From: Desulfuromonadales bacterium
GTDB lineage: Bacteria > Desulfobacterota > Desulfuromonadia > Desulfuromonadales > BM103
Direction: 5' to 3'
Length of the DNA: 64,000 nucleotides
Assembly (NCBI GenBank): GCA_030145205.1
Contig: JAQYVZ010000001.1
Coordinates: forward strand, 62,001-126,000
In this document: positions 33,981 to 44,881 of the stretch, one piece after another
Layout of the letters: each line of letters opens with the position of its first letter
Position numbering within the stretch: the first letter of the stretch is position 1
Notes under the pieces: generated by a model
What the model was told of the DNA's origin: nothing
What the model saw: only the letters and a program-made list of their open reading frames with translations
The model's database searches: none
Position numbers and translations under genes: made by a program

Positions 33981-34925
33981 ATGCTGCTTTTCATCGACAT
34001 ACTCAACATTGTTCTCCCTGTTTTCTCTGTCATTCTGCTTGGCTGGCTGCTACGACGCTTCCAACTGATCGACGAGACTTTTCTGCAACAGACCAATCGC
34101 CTGGTCTATTACGTCTGCCTGCCGCTGCTGCTCTTTTACAAGATCGGCACAGCCGACTTCTTCGCAAATTTCAACGGCCGTCTGGTCATCGCGTCTGTCG
34201 CCGCCGTCATAATCACTTTTTGTGTCTCCTACGCTTATGCCGGGCTGCGACGCTATCCGGCGGCAACACAAGGCGCTTTCAGCCAAGGATCTTTTCGCGG
34301 CAATATCGCCTACATGGGCCTGGCCCTCTGCCTCAACGCCTACGGTGAACCGGGTCTAACCCGGGCGGGCATACTGATGGGCTTTCTCGTGCCCTTCTTG
34401 AACCTGTTCGCCATTCTGGCGCTGCTCTGGCCGCAGCGCGGCGATGGCGACCGGAAGGGACTGCTCTTCTGGATGCAGCAGGTGGTATTTAACCCGCTAA
34501 TCCTGGCGTCATTCATCGGGATCCTCTGGAGCTTTCTGGCCCTACCGATTCCCCTGCTACTCGAACGCAGCCTGAAGATTGCCACCGGCATGACCCTTCC
34601 CCTCGCTCTGATTGCGATCGGCGGTTCATTTTCCCTGGCGAAACTGCAGGGAGATCTCGTTCGTGCAGCTCTCTCAACCGGCATCAAGATCATCTGGATG
34701 CCACTGCTGGCGGCCCTGCTGCTACTGGCACTTGATGTACGCGGCATGGACCTCGGTATCGGCGTCCTAGTCGCCGGCACCCCGGCCGCGACAGCGACCT
34801 ACATCATGGCTCATCAGATGAAAGGTGACGCCGAATTGGCCGGATCAATCGTCATGCTGTCTACTCTGTTGTCGGCCGTCACCTACACGATTGCGCTGCT
34901 GATTCTAAGGAGTCAGGGGCTTTAA
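33981..34925 (+). CDS. AEC-family membrane transporter (auxin efflux carrier type)
   Basis: A 314-residue protein with about ten hydrophobic helices, arranged as two five-helix halves. FRGNIAYMGLALCLNAYG in the first half and AGTPAATATYIMAHQMKGD in the second are the conserved crossover motifs of the AEC/malonate-transporter family. ATG at 33981 has AGGGG seven bases upstream; an earlier frame start at 33957 does not. Substrate is probably an organic acid but cannot be told here. Confidence 0.9.
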   Translation: MLLFIDILNIVLPVFSVILLGWLLRRFQLIDETFLQQTNRLVYYVCLPLLLFYKIGTADFFANFNGRLVIASVAAVIITFCVSYAYAGLRRYPAATQGAFSQGSFRGNIAYMGLALCLNAYGEPGLTRAGILMGFLVPFLNLFAILALLWPQRGDGDRKGLLFWMQQVVFNPLILASFIGILWSFLALPIPLLLERSLKIATGMTLPLALIAIGGSFSLAKLQGDLVRAALSTGIKIIWMPLLAALLLLALDVRGMDLGIGVLVAGTPAATATYIMAHQMKGDAELAGSIVMLSTLLSAVTYTIALLILRSQGL

Positions 34926-34970
34926 AGACTTCGTCTCTCTTCTGGAAGGATGAGGGAGAACCTATGCAGA

Positions 34971-35570
34971 ATGAGTGGACATATGTACGAACCGTTTGAA
35001 ATTGGACAAACTTTCAGAATTATTCCACCGGAGCATCCCTCCTCCGAGGACGGCCGCATTGACCTGATTACACAACGGGGCGCCTTCGGTTCCGGTGAGC
35101 ATGAGACAACAGTGAGTTGCCTGGAACTACTCGAATCCCTGCCGAACCTTTCTGGCAAACGGGTACTGGACCTGGGCAGCGGGACCGGAATTCTGGCGAT
35201 TGCCGCCTTAAAACTTGGCGCGGCCCATGCGCTTTGCGTTGACATTGCCGCTGAGGCCGTCGAAACAGCGCGGCACAACTGTCAGGTAAATGCCGTCGAT
35301 GATCGAGTCGAGCATGTCTGCGGTACACTGAGCGATATCGGCGACAGTCAATTCGACCTGGTCCTGGCGAACATCTACGGAGACATCCTGCTTGATGTCG
35401 CCGCACCTCTTGTGGAGCGGACCGTTTCCGGTGGAGACCTGCTGCTCTCCGGCATCCTATGGGAATACAACTATGACGTGCGCAACCGCTATGAACAGTA
35501 TCACTGCACCCTGGTGAAGAACCGGATGCTGCCGGAGTTCAGCTCTCTCTGGCTCAAAAAACAGTTATGA
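34971..35570 (+). CDS. PrmA-like SAM-dependent methyltransferase
   Basis: A class I methyltransferase of about 199 residues. The SAM-binding loop is VLDLGSGTGILAIAALKLGA and the substrate-side motif is LVLANIYGDILL. This order resembles the catalytic domain of PrmA, which methylates ribosomal protein L11, but the N-terminal L11-binding domain is missing and the length is about two thirds of PrmA. GAFGSGEHETT precedes the SAM loop. The start is uncertain among 34950, 34971 and 34983; 34971 has GGGAG at a usable distance. Its stop overlaps the next gene. Confidence 0.82.
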   Translation: MSGHMYEPFEIGQTFRIIPPEHPSSEDGRIDLITQRGAFGSGEHETTVSCLELLESLPNLSGKRVLDLGSGTGILAIAALKLGAAHALCVDIAAEAVETARHNCQVNAVDDRVEHVCGTLSDIGDSQFDLVLANIYGDILLDVAAPLVERTVSGGDLLLSGILWEYNYDVRNRYEQYHCTLVKNRMLPEFSSLWLKKQL

Positions 35571-36472
35571 CCCGCATGATGCATGCACGTTTCTTTCAAA
35601 CTAGCCTTTGCCTGTTTACCTGTTGCCTCCTCTTATTGGAGTCGGCATCTCCTACGCAGGCCCTCCTAGAGCCCGACCCACCTCCTGTTCTGGGTCGCAA
35701 TGCAATCACGGAGATTAAACCGAACACCACCCTGATGGAGCTTGCCGTTCAAACGGGCGTCGGTTTTCAGGCGCTCCAGAATGCGAATCCCGATGTTGAT
35801 CCCTGGGCACCTCCGGTCGGGGCCAGAATCCCGGTTCCAAAGCAAGCCCTGTTCCCCGGACAACCGATTGCCGGGCTCACCATCAACCTGGCAGAGCTGC
35901 GCCTTTATTATCTGCCTGATTCAACAGGGTCAGGAGGGTTTTTCTGCCCACTGGGAATCGGTCGGCAAGGCTGGGAGACACCGGAAGGGACCTTTCAGGT
36001 CGTGATCAAAAAAGAAAAGCCGATCTGGCGCGTCCCACCCGCCATCAAAGCAGAGCATCCCGAGCTACCTGACTTTATACCAGCTGGTCCACACAACCCG
36101 CTTGGCAACTATTGGCTCGGCCTTTCTGCGCCCGGCTACGGATTGCACGGCACCAACCGTCCCCAAGGCGTCGGTCGACGAGTCAGTCACGGCTGCATCC
36201 GGCTTTATGACCAGGACATTCAGGCCCTATACGAAAAAGTCATTCCGGGAACCAAGGTACGGATCATTTATCACCCTGCCAAAGCGTCACTGCAGGACAA
36301 TTGGCTTCTTCTCGAAGTCCACCCCGACTATCTCGGTCGTTATCCGGACCTTTTTCAAGAGGCGCTGACTCAAATCGGCCAACTGGGTTGGGACGGTGAC
36401 ATCGACTACGGCCGAGTCCTCGAAGTAACCAATGCACAGCGCGGCGTTCCAGTCGCGGTTGGCAAACGCTAA
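35567..36472 (+). CDS. L,D-transpeptidase (YkuD/ErfK family) with LysM-like domain
   Basis: Periplasmic enzyme of 301 residues that forms L,D cross-links in peptidoglycan or attaches lipoproteins to it. A signal peptide spans about residues 1-33. A LysM-like segment at 50-92 (NTTLMELAVQTGVGF) should bind glycan. The YkuD domain (103-237) has HGTN at 194-197 and the catalytic SHGCIRLYD with Cys210. The arrangement matches ErfK/YbiS/YcfS, which link Lpp to peptidoglycan. It converges with a gene for an Lpp-like lipoprotein. Its ATG overlaps the methyltransferase stop by four bases. Confidence 0.93.
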   Translation: MTRMMHARFFQTSLCLFTCCLLLLESASPTQALLEPDPPPVLGRNAITEIKPNTTLMELAVQTGVGFQALQNANPDVDPWAPPVGARIPVPKQALFPGQPIAGLTINLAELRLYYLPDSTGSGGFFCPLGIGRQGWETPEGTFQVVIKKEKPIWRVPPAIKAEHPELPDFIPAGPHNPLGNYWLGLSAPGYGLHGTNRPQGVGRRVSHGCIRLYDQDIQALYEKVIPGTKVRIIYHPAKASLQDNWLLLEVHPDYLGRYPDLFQEALTQIGQLGWDGDIDYGRVLEVTNAQRGVPVAVGKR

Positions 36473-36480
36473 AAGCAAAA

Positions 36481-36517
36481 GGGCAGTCCTCCCGACATTC
36501 GGGAGGCTGCCCTTTTT
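36481..36517 (+). terminator. Intrinsic terminator after the L,D-transpeptidase gene
   Basis: A hairpin GGGCAG-CCTCCCGA / TCGGGAGG-CTGCCC (36481-36512, with one bulged T and a three-base loop) is followed by five T residues. It starts nine bases after the transpeptidase stop and may also stop traffic from the convergent lipoprotein gene. Confidence 0.88.
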
Positions 36518-36532
36518 CATAAAACCTCTCAA

Positions 36533-36554
36533 CTCTGTCCCGCGCGGGGCAGAG
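36533..36554 (-). terminator. Possible terminator hairpin after the lipoprotein gene
   Basis: CTCTGTCCCGCGCGGGGCAGAG is a near-perfect inverted repeat ten bases past the lipoprotein stop on the minus strand. The following sequence has only a short T run (GGTTTT), so termination would be weak. The stronger hairpin at 36481-36512 lies just beyond. Confidence 0.4.
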
Positions 36555-36563
36555 CTGATCATT

Positions 36564-36851
36564 TTACTTCTGCAGCGTCATTTCATAGGCTTTGGCAGCC
36601 TTCGCTGCGCTGTTCTGTGCCGATGCCGCAGAAGCGGCAGCCGACTTGGCCGCAGCGTCAGCATGCTTGGCGGCAGCTTCTGCCCGATCAGCAGAGGCAT
36701 CAGCACTCGCGGCAGAAGCTGCTGCAGAATCAGCTGCCTGAAGGGCGGCATTAAGTTTTGCCTGGTCTTCCTGGGATAAAGGGGCTACGCAACCAGCGGC
36801 AAACAGCAGAGCCAGTGCAGCAACAGTCAACTTGAGATAAACCCGTTTCAT
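36564..36851 (-). CDS. Lpp/OprI-like alanine-zipper outer-membrane lipoprotein
   Basis: A 95-residue lipoprotein. The signal peptide MKRVYLKLTVAALALLFAAG ends in lipobox FAAGC (Cys21). The mature chain is almost a continuous helix with Ala at the heptad positions (AASADASADRAEAAAKHADA and on), an alanine zipper as in OprI and Braun's lipoprotein. It ends in Lys, the residue through which E. coli Lpp is bound to peptidoglycan. ATG at 36851 has AAAGGAGGAG eight bases upstream, and a strong promoter lies at 36930-36958, which fits an abundant protein. The adjacent L,D-transpeptidase could attach it. Confidence 0.87.
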   Translation of the reverse strand: MKRVYLKLTVAALALLFAAGCVAPLSQEDQAKLNAALQAADSAAASAASADASADRAEAAAKHADAAAKSAAASAASAQNSAAKAAKAYEMTLQK

Positions 36852-36929
36852 ACAATCTCCTCCTTTAATTAAAGTCTCGTGAACCTGAATCCTTGGACTC
36901 AAGACGGATAGGAAAACTAATTCAGGTTT

Positions 36930-36958
36930 AATAAAACCACATTCATGTTTTCTGTCAA
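36930..36958 (-). promoter_or_regulatory. Promoter of the alanine-zipper lipoprotein gene
   Basis: On the minus strand a consensus TTGACA (36953-36958) and TTTATT (36930-36935) are spaced by 17 bases. The leader of about 70 bases contains one arm of an inverted repeat, AACCTGAAT/ATTCAGGTT at 36882-36928, whose other arm lies at the expected start site. Confidence 0.65.
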
Positions 36959-37011
36959 TCTATTTTTATGAAATATGCTGATTTAACAGTCTTTTTACTG
37001 ATTAATTCCAC

Positions 37012-37047
37012 AAAAAAAGGGCGAACCGTGACACGGTTCGCCCTTTT
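37012..37047 (-). terminator. Intrinsic terminator of frdCAB
   Basis: GGGCGAACCG (37019-37028) pairs with CGGTTCGCCC (37034-37043) around a five-base loop. On the minus strand it is followed by seven U residues. It begins 23 bases after the frdB stop. The plus strand carries only CTTTT after the stem. Confidence 0.9.
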
Positions 37048-37065
37048 AATTCAGATCATCACAGC

Positions 37066-37802
37066 CTATAACAGCGCTTTGATATACTCGCGGTTCAGTT
37101 TCGCAATGAACTTGACATCAACGCCCTTCGGGCAGGAGGCCTGACACTCGTAGTGGTTGGTACAGTTACCAAGTCCGAGTTCTTTGCCAGCTTCCAACAT
37201 CATGTTAACGCGACGCTTGGCTTCAACCTCACCCTGAGGCAAAACAGCCAGCTGAGCCACCTTGGCACCGGTAAACAGCATGGCCGAACTGTTGGGGCAA
37301 GACGCCACACAGGCGCCACAGCCGATACACTCGGCCGCGTCCATGGCGTATTCGGCAGTTGGGTTGCCGATCGGCAGTGCGTTACCATCCGCAACTCCAC
37401 CAGTGTGGCATGAGGTGTAACCACCGGCCTGGATGATGGTATCCAGAGCACCGCGATCCACAACCAGGTCTTTGACGATCGGGAAGGCCTTGGCTTTCCA
37501 CGGCTCGATGAAGACTTCGTCTCCGTCATTGAAAACGCGCATATGCAGCTGACAGACCGTTGTCCGATCCATACCGCCGTGCGGCACGCCGTCAATAACC
37601 TGGGAGCACATACCGCAGATACCTTCACGGCAGTCATGATCAAAGGCGATCGTGTCCTTGCCTTCAGTGACAAGAACTTCGTTTATATCGTCAAGCATCT
37701 CCAGGAACGACTGATCCGGACTTACCGCAGGTGCGTCGTAAGTCTCCAGCCGCCCTTCCTCATCAGGGCCATTCTGGCGCCATACGTGTAATGTGAGTTT
37801 CA

Positions 37803-37803
<1 letters not shown>
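37066..37803 (-). CDS. frdB: Fumarate reductase/succinate dehydrogenase iron-sulfur subunit
   Basis: Electron-transfer subunit of 245 residues. The [2Fe-2S] cysteines are C58, C63, C66 and C84. The C-terminal ferredoxin half has CIGCGACVASCP (C159, C162, C165, C169) and CTNHYECQASCP (C214, C220, C224) for the [4Fe-4S] and [3Fe-4S] clusters. It carries electrons between FrdA flavin and FrdC haem. Order frdC-frdA-frdB and short spacing place it in one operon. In G. sulfurreducens one FrdCAB works in both directions. Confidence 0.94.
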
Positions 37804-39719
<1,916 letters not shown>

Positions 39720-39731
39720 CCAGCCAACTCC

Positions 39732-40427
39732 CTATTTTACGAGCCCGAAGATGATCAGCAGCGGAATGGAGATGTAGCCGAACAGAATGACTACACCGAA
39801 AACCTTGCTGATAGCGCCAAAAAGCGGCAGAGACCTGTCGTTGTTCAGCCCCAGAGTCTGGAAGAAGCTCTGGAAACCATGGCTGAGGTGCAGGGCCAGG
39901 AAAATCATGCCGACAACATACAGAAGAACGGTGAACACCTGCTTAAAGCCCGAAGCCACCATAATGAACACGTTGGTCATGTGCGTCGCTTCGTTAAACT
40001 CGTAGACGCCCATACCGGGGACCTGCACGGTGAAGTGCAGCAGGTGGTAAACCACGAAGGCGAGCAGCACCAGACCGGACACGATCATGGTCTGGGCGGC
40101 AAAACCGGTGCGCAGCCGCTTGATCTGAACATTCTTCTCAGGCGTGGCAGCACTGTTCTCCAGCGTCAGCTGGATGCCAAAAATGATGTGCACAGCAAAC
40201 AGGCCCAACATGGCCAGTCTGAAGACCCAGACGAGGGGTCCAAGGCTGTGCAGATGCTCTGCATAGGCATTGATTGCGCCGGCGCCGAAAAACACCGTCG
40301 AATTGCCCAGCAGATGCACGCAAACGAAAGCCATCAACATGACGCCTGTCACCGCCATGATGATCTTTCTGCCCACAGAACTCCGAAAAATTGTTATTTC
40401 GGCCGCAGAACTCTGAAAAATAGCCAT
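39732..40427 (-). CDS. frdC: Fumarate reductase/succinate dehydrogenase cytochrome b subunit
   Basis: Membrane anchor of 231 residues with five hydrophobic helices and the b558-family layout that binds two haems. Candidate axial histidines are H38, H80, H128 or H131, H180 and H183, located within helices. It exchanges electrons with menaquinone. The frame is open upstream to 40556, but ATG at 40427 (MAIFQSSAAE) has AAGGGA nine bases upstream and fits the family. It heads frdCAB after a long leader of about 230 bases that contains a ten-codon open frame (40535-40567). Confidence 0.92.
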   Translation of the reverse strand: MAIFQSSAAEITIFRSSVGRKIIMAVTGVMLMAFVCVHLLGNSTVFFGAGAINAYAEHLHSLGPLVWVFRLAMLGLFAVHIIFGIQLTLENSAATPEKNVQIKRLRTGFAAQTMIVSGLVLLAFVVYHLLHFTVQVPGMGVYEFNEATHMTNVFIMVASGFKQVFTVLLYVVGMIFLALHLSHGFQSFFQTLGLNNDRSLPLFGAISKVFGVVILFGYISIPLLIIFGLVK

Positions 40428-40660
40428 AATCTCGTTCCCTTGCGATGAAATGTGATTAAATACTGAAACTCCGTTCCACCTAACCGACAACCCGATCAAA
40501 TGGACTGCCCAAATGGGCTTGGCTTCTCTCCTTGTTAGCGTGGTGGTCCTCTCCAACTATTTGACATAACACTTATTCCCTGTCTCTAAACGGATAAAGT
40601 TGGCAGGGCACCATCAATCCGTCCGACAGAACGGGCGCACAGCCTCCTAATCTGCATACA

Positions 40661-40680
40661 GTATACAGGCACCCGTATAC
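40661..40680. promoter_or_regulatory. Possible operator GTATAC-N8-GTATAC upstream of frdCAB
   Basis: Two identical palindromic hexamers GTATAC lie at 40661-40666 and 40675-40680, eight bases apart. On the minus strand the proximal one overlaps a TATACT that could serve as a -10, although no good -35 is visible. The site is 234 bases ahead of frdC and 44 bases past the rdgB stop. The rest of the 296-base gap (40428-40723) shows only the ten-codon frame at 40535-40567. No regulator is known for this motif to me. Confidence 0.4.
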
Positions 40681-40723
40681 TAAACATCGTTTGTAAAAAA
40701 ATAAAGGAAAATCTTACAGCGGG

Positions 40724-41350
40724 CTAACTATCCGCATCTTTTGCGGTAAGCGGCCCATTGGATTGCCCAGTCAGGAAGGTGAGAACCTGGCGCAAGGCCT
40801 GTCCACGGTGACTGATACGGTTCTTTGCATCCAGCGGCAACTGCGCCATTGTTTGCCCCAGTTCCTCGACCAGAAACAAGGGATCGTACCCAAAACCGCC
40901 CTCGCCTTGCGGCGCATTCAGGATCACGCCAGCGACATGCCCCTGGAAGGTGTGAGTAGCTTCACCGGGGAGACAAAGCGCCATGACGCATTGGAACGCG
41001 GCCTGACGCCGTTCCGGAGGGACACCCGTCATGTCTTCAAGCAGTTTGCGGTTATTATCGGCATCGCTGGCCCCTTCGCCGGCATAACGGGCCGAATAGA
41101 CACCGGGCCGCCCGCTCAGGAACTCAACCACCAGGCCGGAGTCGTCCGCCAGGCAGGGTAGCCCGGTCAGGCGAGCAATGGTTTCGGCTTTCTTGCAGGC
41201 ATTCTCAGTAAAGGTCGCACCATCTTCAACAACGTCTGGCATTTCAGGTAGATCGGCCAGACCGACGACAGTCATGCCCGTTGGCTCCAGCAGACGACGC
41301 ATTTCGACCAGTTTGCCAGAATTACGGGTAGCAAGGACCAGCTTCTTCAT
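40724..41350 (-). CDS. rdgB: Non-canonical purine NTP pyrophosphatase RdgB/HAM1
   Basis: Removes ITP, dITP and XTP from the nucleotide pool. The product has 208 residues. N-terminal [42 protein letters not shown] and the C-terminal SHRGQAL are the conserved nucleotide and metal motifs. It overlaps the rph stop by four bases and is the last gene of the amidase-rph-rdgB run. The rph-rdgB pairing is common in bacteria. Cytoplasmic. Confidence 0.95.
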   Translation of the reverse strand: MKKLVLATRNSGKLVEMRRLLEPTGMTVVGLADLPEMPDVVEDGATFTENACKKAETIARLTGLPCLADDSGLVVEFLSGRPGVYSARYAGEGASDADNNRKLLEDMTGVPPERRQAAFQCVMALCLPGEATHTFQGHVAGVILNAPQGEGGFGYDPLFLVEELGQTMAQLPLDAKNRISHRGQALRQVLTFLTGQSNGPLTAKDADS

Positions 41351-42084
41351 GCGTTGTCCAGTACCTGTTGCTGAAGTATAGTCAGCTGCTGGCAGCCGAC
41401 CCCGGCGAGTTGACGCATGGCGTCAAGCTCACTGGCATGAAAAGGCTCCTCTTCTGCCGTCCCCTGGACTTCGATGAAACGTCCGTCGCCAGTCATTACA
41501 AAATTCATATCGACCTCGGCACGGGAATCCTCCTCGTAGTTGAGGTCAAGGAGTGGCCGTCCATCCACGATACCGACGCTGATCGCCGCCACGCTTCCCT
41601 TAAGAGGCGAAGCCGCTAATTTCCCGGCTTGCACCAAGCCGGCAATCGCATCGGTCAGGGAGACAAAGGCTCCGGTGATAGCGGCGGTGCGAGTGCCGCC
41701 GTCAGCCTGAAGCACGTCACAATCGACCAGCAGGGTCCGCTCACCCAGAGCATCCAGATCGGTGACGGCGCGCAGCGCACGCCCGATCAGACGCTGGATC
41801 TCCTGAGTCCGCCCGCCCAGCTTGCCGCGAGCCGCCTCACGCACCGACCGGGTATGGGTGGCCCTGGGCAACATGGCATACTCGGCGGTCACCCACCCCT
41901 GCCCTTTGCCACGCAGGAATGGCGGAACGCTCTCTTCAACCGACACATTACAGAGCACCCGGGTCGCGCCAAAGCTGACCAGGACCGAGCCTTCTGCGTA
42001 GCAGGTAAAGTTTCGTTCAAACTGGATTGTTCGTAACTGGTCGGTCTGACGACCGTCATTCCTTAGGATCATTTGCGACGTCAT
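41347..42084 (-). CDS. rph: Ribonuclease PH
   Basis: Phosphorolytic 3'-5' exonuclease for tRNA 3' processing, with 245 residues. [48 protein letters not shown] and [20 protein letters not shown] are all family signatures, including the phosphate-binding arginines and the acidic metal site. A second ATG four codons in (MILRND) is an alternative start. It overlaps the amidase gene upstream and rdgB downstream by four bases each. Confidence 0.96.
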   Translation of the reverse strand: MTSQMILRNDGRQTDQLRTIQFERNFTCYAEGSVLVSFGATRVLCNVSVEESVPPFLRGKGQGWVTAEYAMLPRATHTRSVREAARGKLGGRTQEIQRLIGRALRAVTDLDALGERTLLVDCDVLQADGGTRTAAITGAFVSLTDAIAGLVQAGKLAASPLKGSVAAISVGIVDGRPLLDLNYEEDSRAEVDMNFVMTGDGRFIEVQGTAEEEPFHASELDAMRQLAGVGCQQLTILQQQVLDNA

Positions 42085-43160
42085 AAAAGAGGGTCCTTAC
42101 TTTCTTTGAAAAAGAGCTGTAGCCCGTTAAACAGGGCTCGGGCCAGATCCTGCTGACGCGTAGGATCATGCAGCATGACCAGATCGGCTGTGTGAGTCAT
42201 TGCACCCATCTCGACCAGAACACGCGGCAGATCGCCGCGACCGAGAGGCAGGACCGGCTGTTCCGTAATTCCTGCCACCGTGAAACCGGCCGCTTCCAGG
42301 GAGGGCACCAAGGCCTCCGCAAGACGACGGCTGCCGCTCACACCGGTACTGTCCGCCTGCAGATCACGCGCTGTCTCTGGCTGGATGAAGAGCATAACGC
42401 CCTGCACATCCTTCGACAAAAACCCCTGAGCATGCAGCGACAGCATGACATCAGCTTGCACCTGTGCAACCGCCTGCAGACGCTGCTCGACGCTAACCAC
42501 GTAGTCATCGTTGCGGGTCATCTGCACTGGCGCGTCCTGGTGCATCTTGAGCAGGCGCTCGACCCGTTTGGCCACGGCCAGAGTCACGTCTTTTTCCTTG
42601 CTGCCATCCGGTCCAAAGACTCCGGCGTCTGTTCCACCATGCCCGGGGTCCAGAGCAACAGTCCATTGGCTCGGATCCTCAGTTTTCTTTTTTTTATGCA
42701 GCAGAAAAGCAAAAAGACGGTCGAGCGGGTCCTCGTCAGCATCCTCGACCGACGGGTTATGGTTGCGATAGCGTAGCGGGGTGGTCATCAATGGGGCCAA
42801 CTGCTGCAGGACGAACGGCTCGGAGACCCGCAGCTTGCCATCAATGAAACGGGGACGATGCACGATTGGCACAAAGTTCTCACCGAGTTTCAAAAACTGG
42901 CTACCCGGTGAAATCATTGCCCAACCATGGGCGGTACGAATACGATAGATGTGCGCAACGGAATCCCAGTGGCCTTCCATTTCCAGGGCGGCAAGAATTT
43001 CGTCAATCGCAACAAAGGACGCGCCCTGTCTCTGGTAAACATCTTCGATGACCACCGGGTCCTGACCCGCCAGACCGATTTCCACAACGGCCGTGGCAGA
43101 CGGGGGTGTCAAGAGCAGAAAGCAACAGAGAGAGAGCGTCAGTGTAGTCAAAAATCGCAT
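42081..43160 (-). CDS. N-acetylmuramoyl-L-alanine amidase (Amidase_3)
   Basis: Periplasmic cell-wall hydrolase of 359 residues. The signal peptide spans about residues 1-24. Residues 25-130 form a small beta domain ([20 protein letters not shown]) like the copper-amine-oxidase N-terminal module that often precedes amidases. The catalytic domain has [10 protein letters not shown] with zinc ligand H174, E189 and H243 in [20 protein letters not shown] holds the last glutamate. It cuts stem peptides from glycan. A strong promoter ends only about 10 bases before its ATG and no ribosome site is visible. Confidence 0.9.
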   Translation of the reverse strand: MRFLTTLTLSLCCFLLLTPPSATAVVEIGLAGQDPVVIEDVYQRQGASFVAIDEILAALEMEGHWDSVAHIYRIRTAHGWAMISPGSQFLKLGENFVPIVHRPRFIDGKLRVSEPFVLQQLAPLMTTPLRYRNHNPSVEDADEDPLDRLFAFLLHKKKKTEDPSQWTVALDPGHGGTDAGVFGPDGSKEKDVTLAVAKRVERLLKMHQDAPVQMTRNDDYVVSVEQRLQAVAQVQADVMLSLHAQGFLSKDVQGVMLFIQPETARDLQADSTGVSGSRRLAEALVPSLEAAGFTVAGITEQPVLPLGRGDLPRVLVEMGAMTHTADLVMLHDPTRQQDLARALFNGLQLFFKESKDPLL

Positions 43161-43169
43161 GGCGCCCGT

Positions 43170-43198
43170 TTTATACTCCAGTTAAAGGGGGCTGTCAA
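43170..43198 (-). promoter_or_regulatory. Promoter of the amidase-rph-rdgB operon
   Basis: On the minus strand TTGACA (43193-43198) and TATAAA (43170-43175) are 17 bases apart, which is near-consensus. Transcription would start near 43163, three bases before the amidase ATG, so the message would be almost leaderless. Confidence 0.75.
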
Positions 43199-43222
43199 CG
43201 CAAGGAAGTGCACCAACCGGCT

Positions 43223-44260
43223 TCACAGGTCAATCAGAGGCTGTGGAACGGGGACATCCCGATCAAGGGCATCAAACAGCCGGGCGACCAGGCGGTCTTC
43301 CAGCTCCTGCTGTCCGGCCTTGCTCATCGGCATGGGGCGGATCTGCCCCCCCGCCGTCATCCCATGACCGCCGGCCGTACCAAGGCCTTCCGTCATTGTC
43401 CGGATCAAAGCACCCGCCCTGAGTTCAGAAGAGCTTGTCCGCAGCGACAACACACCCTCATCATGGTAGCGACCAATCCCCAGCACAAGGTTCACGCCTT
43501 CGACACGCATCAGGAAATCAGCAATCTCGGCCACGATCTCCGGATGGTCAATTTGAGCCAGGTTGAACACCAACAGGTCATCAAAAATGCGCGCATCCTT
43601 CAAGCCACTGTCAAAATAACGGAAATAGGCCCGGGGCGACTTGGGATGGGTGATCTCGTAGAGAATCCGGTTGTTACTCAACGGCAGCAGCTTCAGGTAC
43701 GCCTCCCGGTCAGCACCGGTCCAGTCGCGACCCAAACTCTGGGTTTCCGACTTGATGGCGTAAAACAACAGGGTTGCCAGCTTGGTGGCAATAATGACCT
43801 CCTGGGCAACCAGATATTCGAACAGGATACTCGCGGCAGCACCGTAATCAGGTCGGACATCGACCCAACGACAGGCCTCGGTTTCCCCTCGCAAGGCATG
43901 ATGATCGATCACAAGATCGACCTTGGTGTCAGCCGGAATGGCATTATTGCCGGTCCCCGGTTGACAATCGATCATGCAAACCGCTTTAAAGTCCTCCAGA
44001 TTGAGGGTTTCAATCGGGACGGTCGGAATCTCCAGGCGATGCACCATCACCTGGTTCTCACCGCGGCCAATTCCGCCGCCGAAAGCAATGGTTGCCTCCT
44101 GACCGGTCTTGATCAGTAACAGATGGCGCAAAGCATAAGAGGCCGCCAGAGCATCCGGATCAGGATGATCGTGAGTAACGATCAGAATGGGGCTTTTACC
44201 CCGCATCCATTCGATCAACTCGGATGAAAATGACTCGGAATGACTCAGGTGACGCTTCAT
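43223..44260 (-). CDS. nrnA: DHH-family phosphoesterase, NrnA-like
   Basis: A 345-residue protein with DHH and DHHA1 domains. THDHPDPDALAASYAL at 29-44, a later MIDCQPG, and VIDHHAL near 136-142 supply the Mn-binding aspartates and histidines. GGHGMTAGGQIR near the C-terminus is the DHHA1 substrate loop. NrnA-type enzymes degrade short oligoribonucleotides and pAp. It begins with an ATGA overlap with the TIGR00725 gene. A different DHH specificity, such as cyclic dinucleotide hydrolysis, cannot be excluded. Confidence 0.87.
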   Translation of the reverse strand: MKRHLSHSESFSSELIEWMRGKSPILIVTHDHPDPDALAASYALRHLLLIKTGQEATIAFGGGIGRGENQVMVHRLEIPTVPIETLNLEDFKAVCMIDCQPGTGNNAIPADTKVDLVIDHHALRGETEACRWVDVRPDYGAAASILFEYLVAQEVIIATKLATLLFYAIKSETQSLGRDWTGADREAYLKLLPLSNNRILYEITHPKSPRAYFRYFDSGLKDARIFDDLLVFNLAQIDHPEIVAEIADFLMRVEGVNLVLGIGRYHDEGVLSLRTSSSELRAGALIRTMTEGLGTAGGHGMTAGGQIRPMPMSKAGQQELEDRLVARLFDALDRDVPVPQPLIDL

Positions 44261-44727
44261 GGTCTCTCCAACTGTTCGATTGCCAACCGGACAGCGGCCT
44301 GTGCATCTTCAGCCGACAAAGTCCCCGCCACGGCATGTCCCCCGGGCAGCACGATCACCGGTTTGCCCAGCTTCAGCCCTATCGCCATTTCGGACAGAGT
44401 GCCATACTCGCCCTCGACGGCAATCAACGCATCTGCCGTGTGCGCAATAATCACGTTTCGAGCATGGCCCATATTGGTCGGCACGGCGATCGTGACGTAA
44501 GGATTCGCCATGGCAGAATCTGCACCGGGCAGCAGGCCCAGCACCTCGCCGCCCCGCTCCGCACAGCCCAGACTGGCGGCTTCCATGACACCACCCAGCC
44601 CACCACACACCAGCACTGCGCCGCAACGCGCAATTTCGCCGCCAACTTCGCGAGCCATTCCGAAACCTCGCTCGGATGTACGCGAGGCGCCAATCACGCC
44701 GATGATGATTTTTCGTTGATGCAGCAT
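44257..44727 (-). CDS. TIGR00725/LOG-like Rossmann protein
   Basis: A 156-residue Rossmann-fold protein. GVIGASRTSERGFGMA opens it, CGGLGGVMEAASLGCAERGG and EGEYGTLSEMAIGLKLGKP follow; these match the TIGR00725/SLOG family related to LOG and DprA. Such proteins bind nucleotides or cytokinin-like ribotides, but the activity of this branch is unsettled. The ATG at 44727 is preferred over an in-frame TTG at 44733. It is transcribed from a promoter at 44777-44805 and is coupled to the NrnA-like gene. Confidence 0.82.
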   Translation of the reverse strand: MLHQRKIIIGVIGASRTSERGFGMAREVGGEIARCGAVLVCGGLGGVMEAASLGCAERGGEVLGLLPGADSAMANPYVTIAVPTNMGHARNVIIAHTADALIAVEGEYGTLSEMAIGLKLGKPVIVLPGGHAVAGTLSAEDAQAAVRLAIEQLERP

Positions 44728-44776
44728 GCGCAATATCCAGTCCGGTCAAAACCTCAACCAAGTAAGCGTGCCGCAC

Positions 44777-44805
44777 ATCATAGCCGAATCGACGCACGAC
44801 TTCAA
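44777..44805 (-). promoter_or_regulatory. Promoter of the TIGR00725-nrnA pair
   Basis: On the minus strand TTGAAG (44800-44805) and TATGAT (44777-44782) are 17 bases apart, matching four and five of six consensus bases. The start would lie near 44770, giving a leader of about 43 bases. Confidence 0.5.
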
Positions 44806-44881
44806 TTCCCGTGGTTCAACCCTTATCCAGACAACACATTGCATCGAGACGAACAACCGGTTTTCAACAACTTAAATACCA

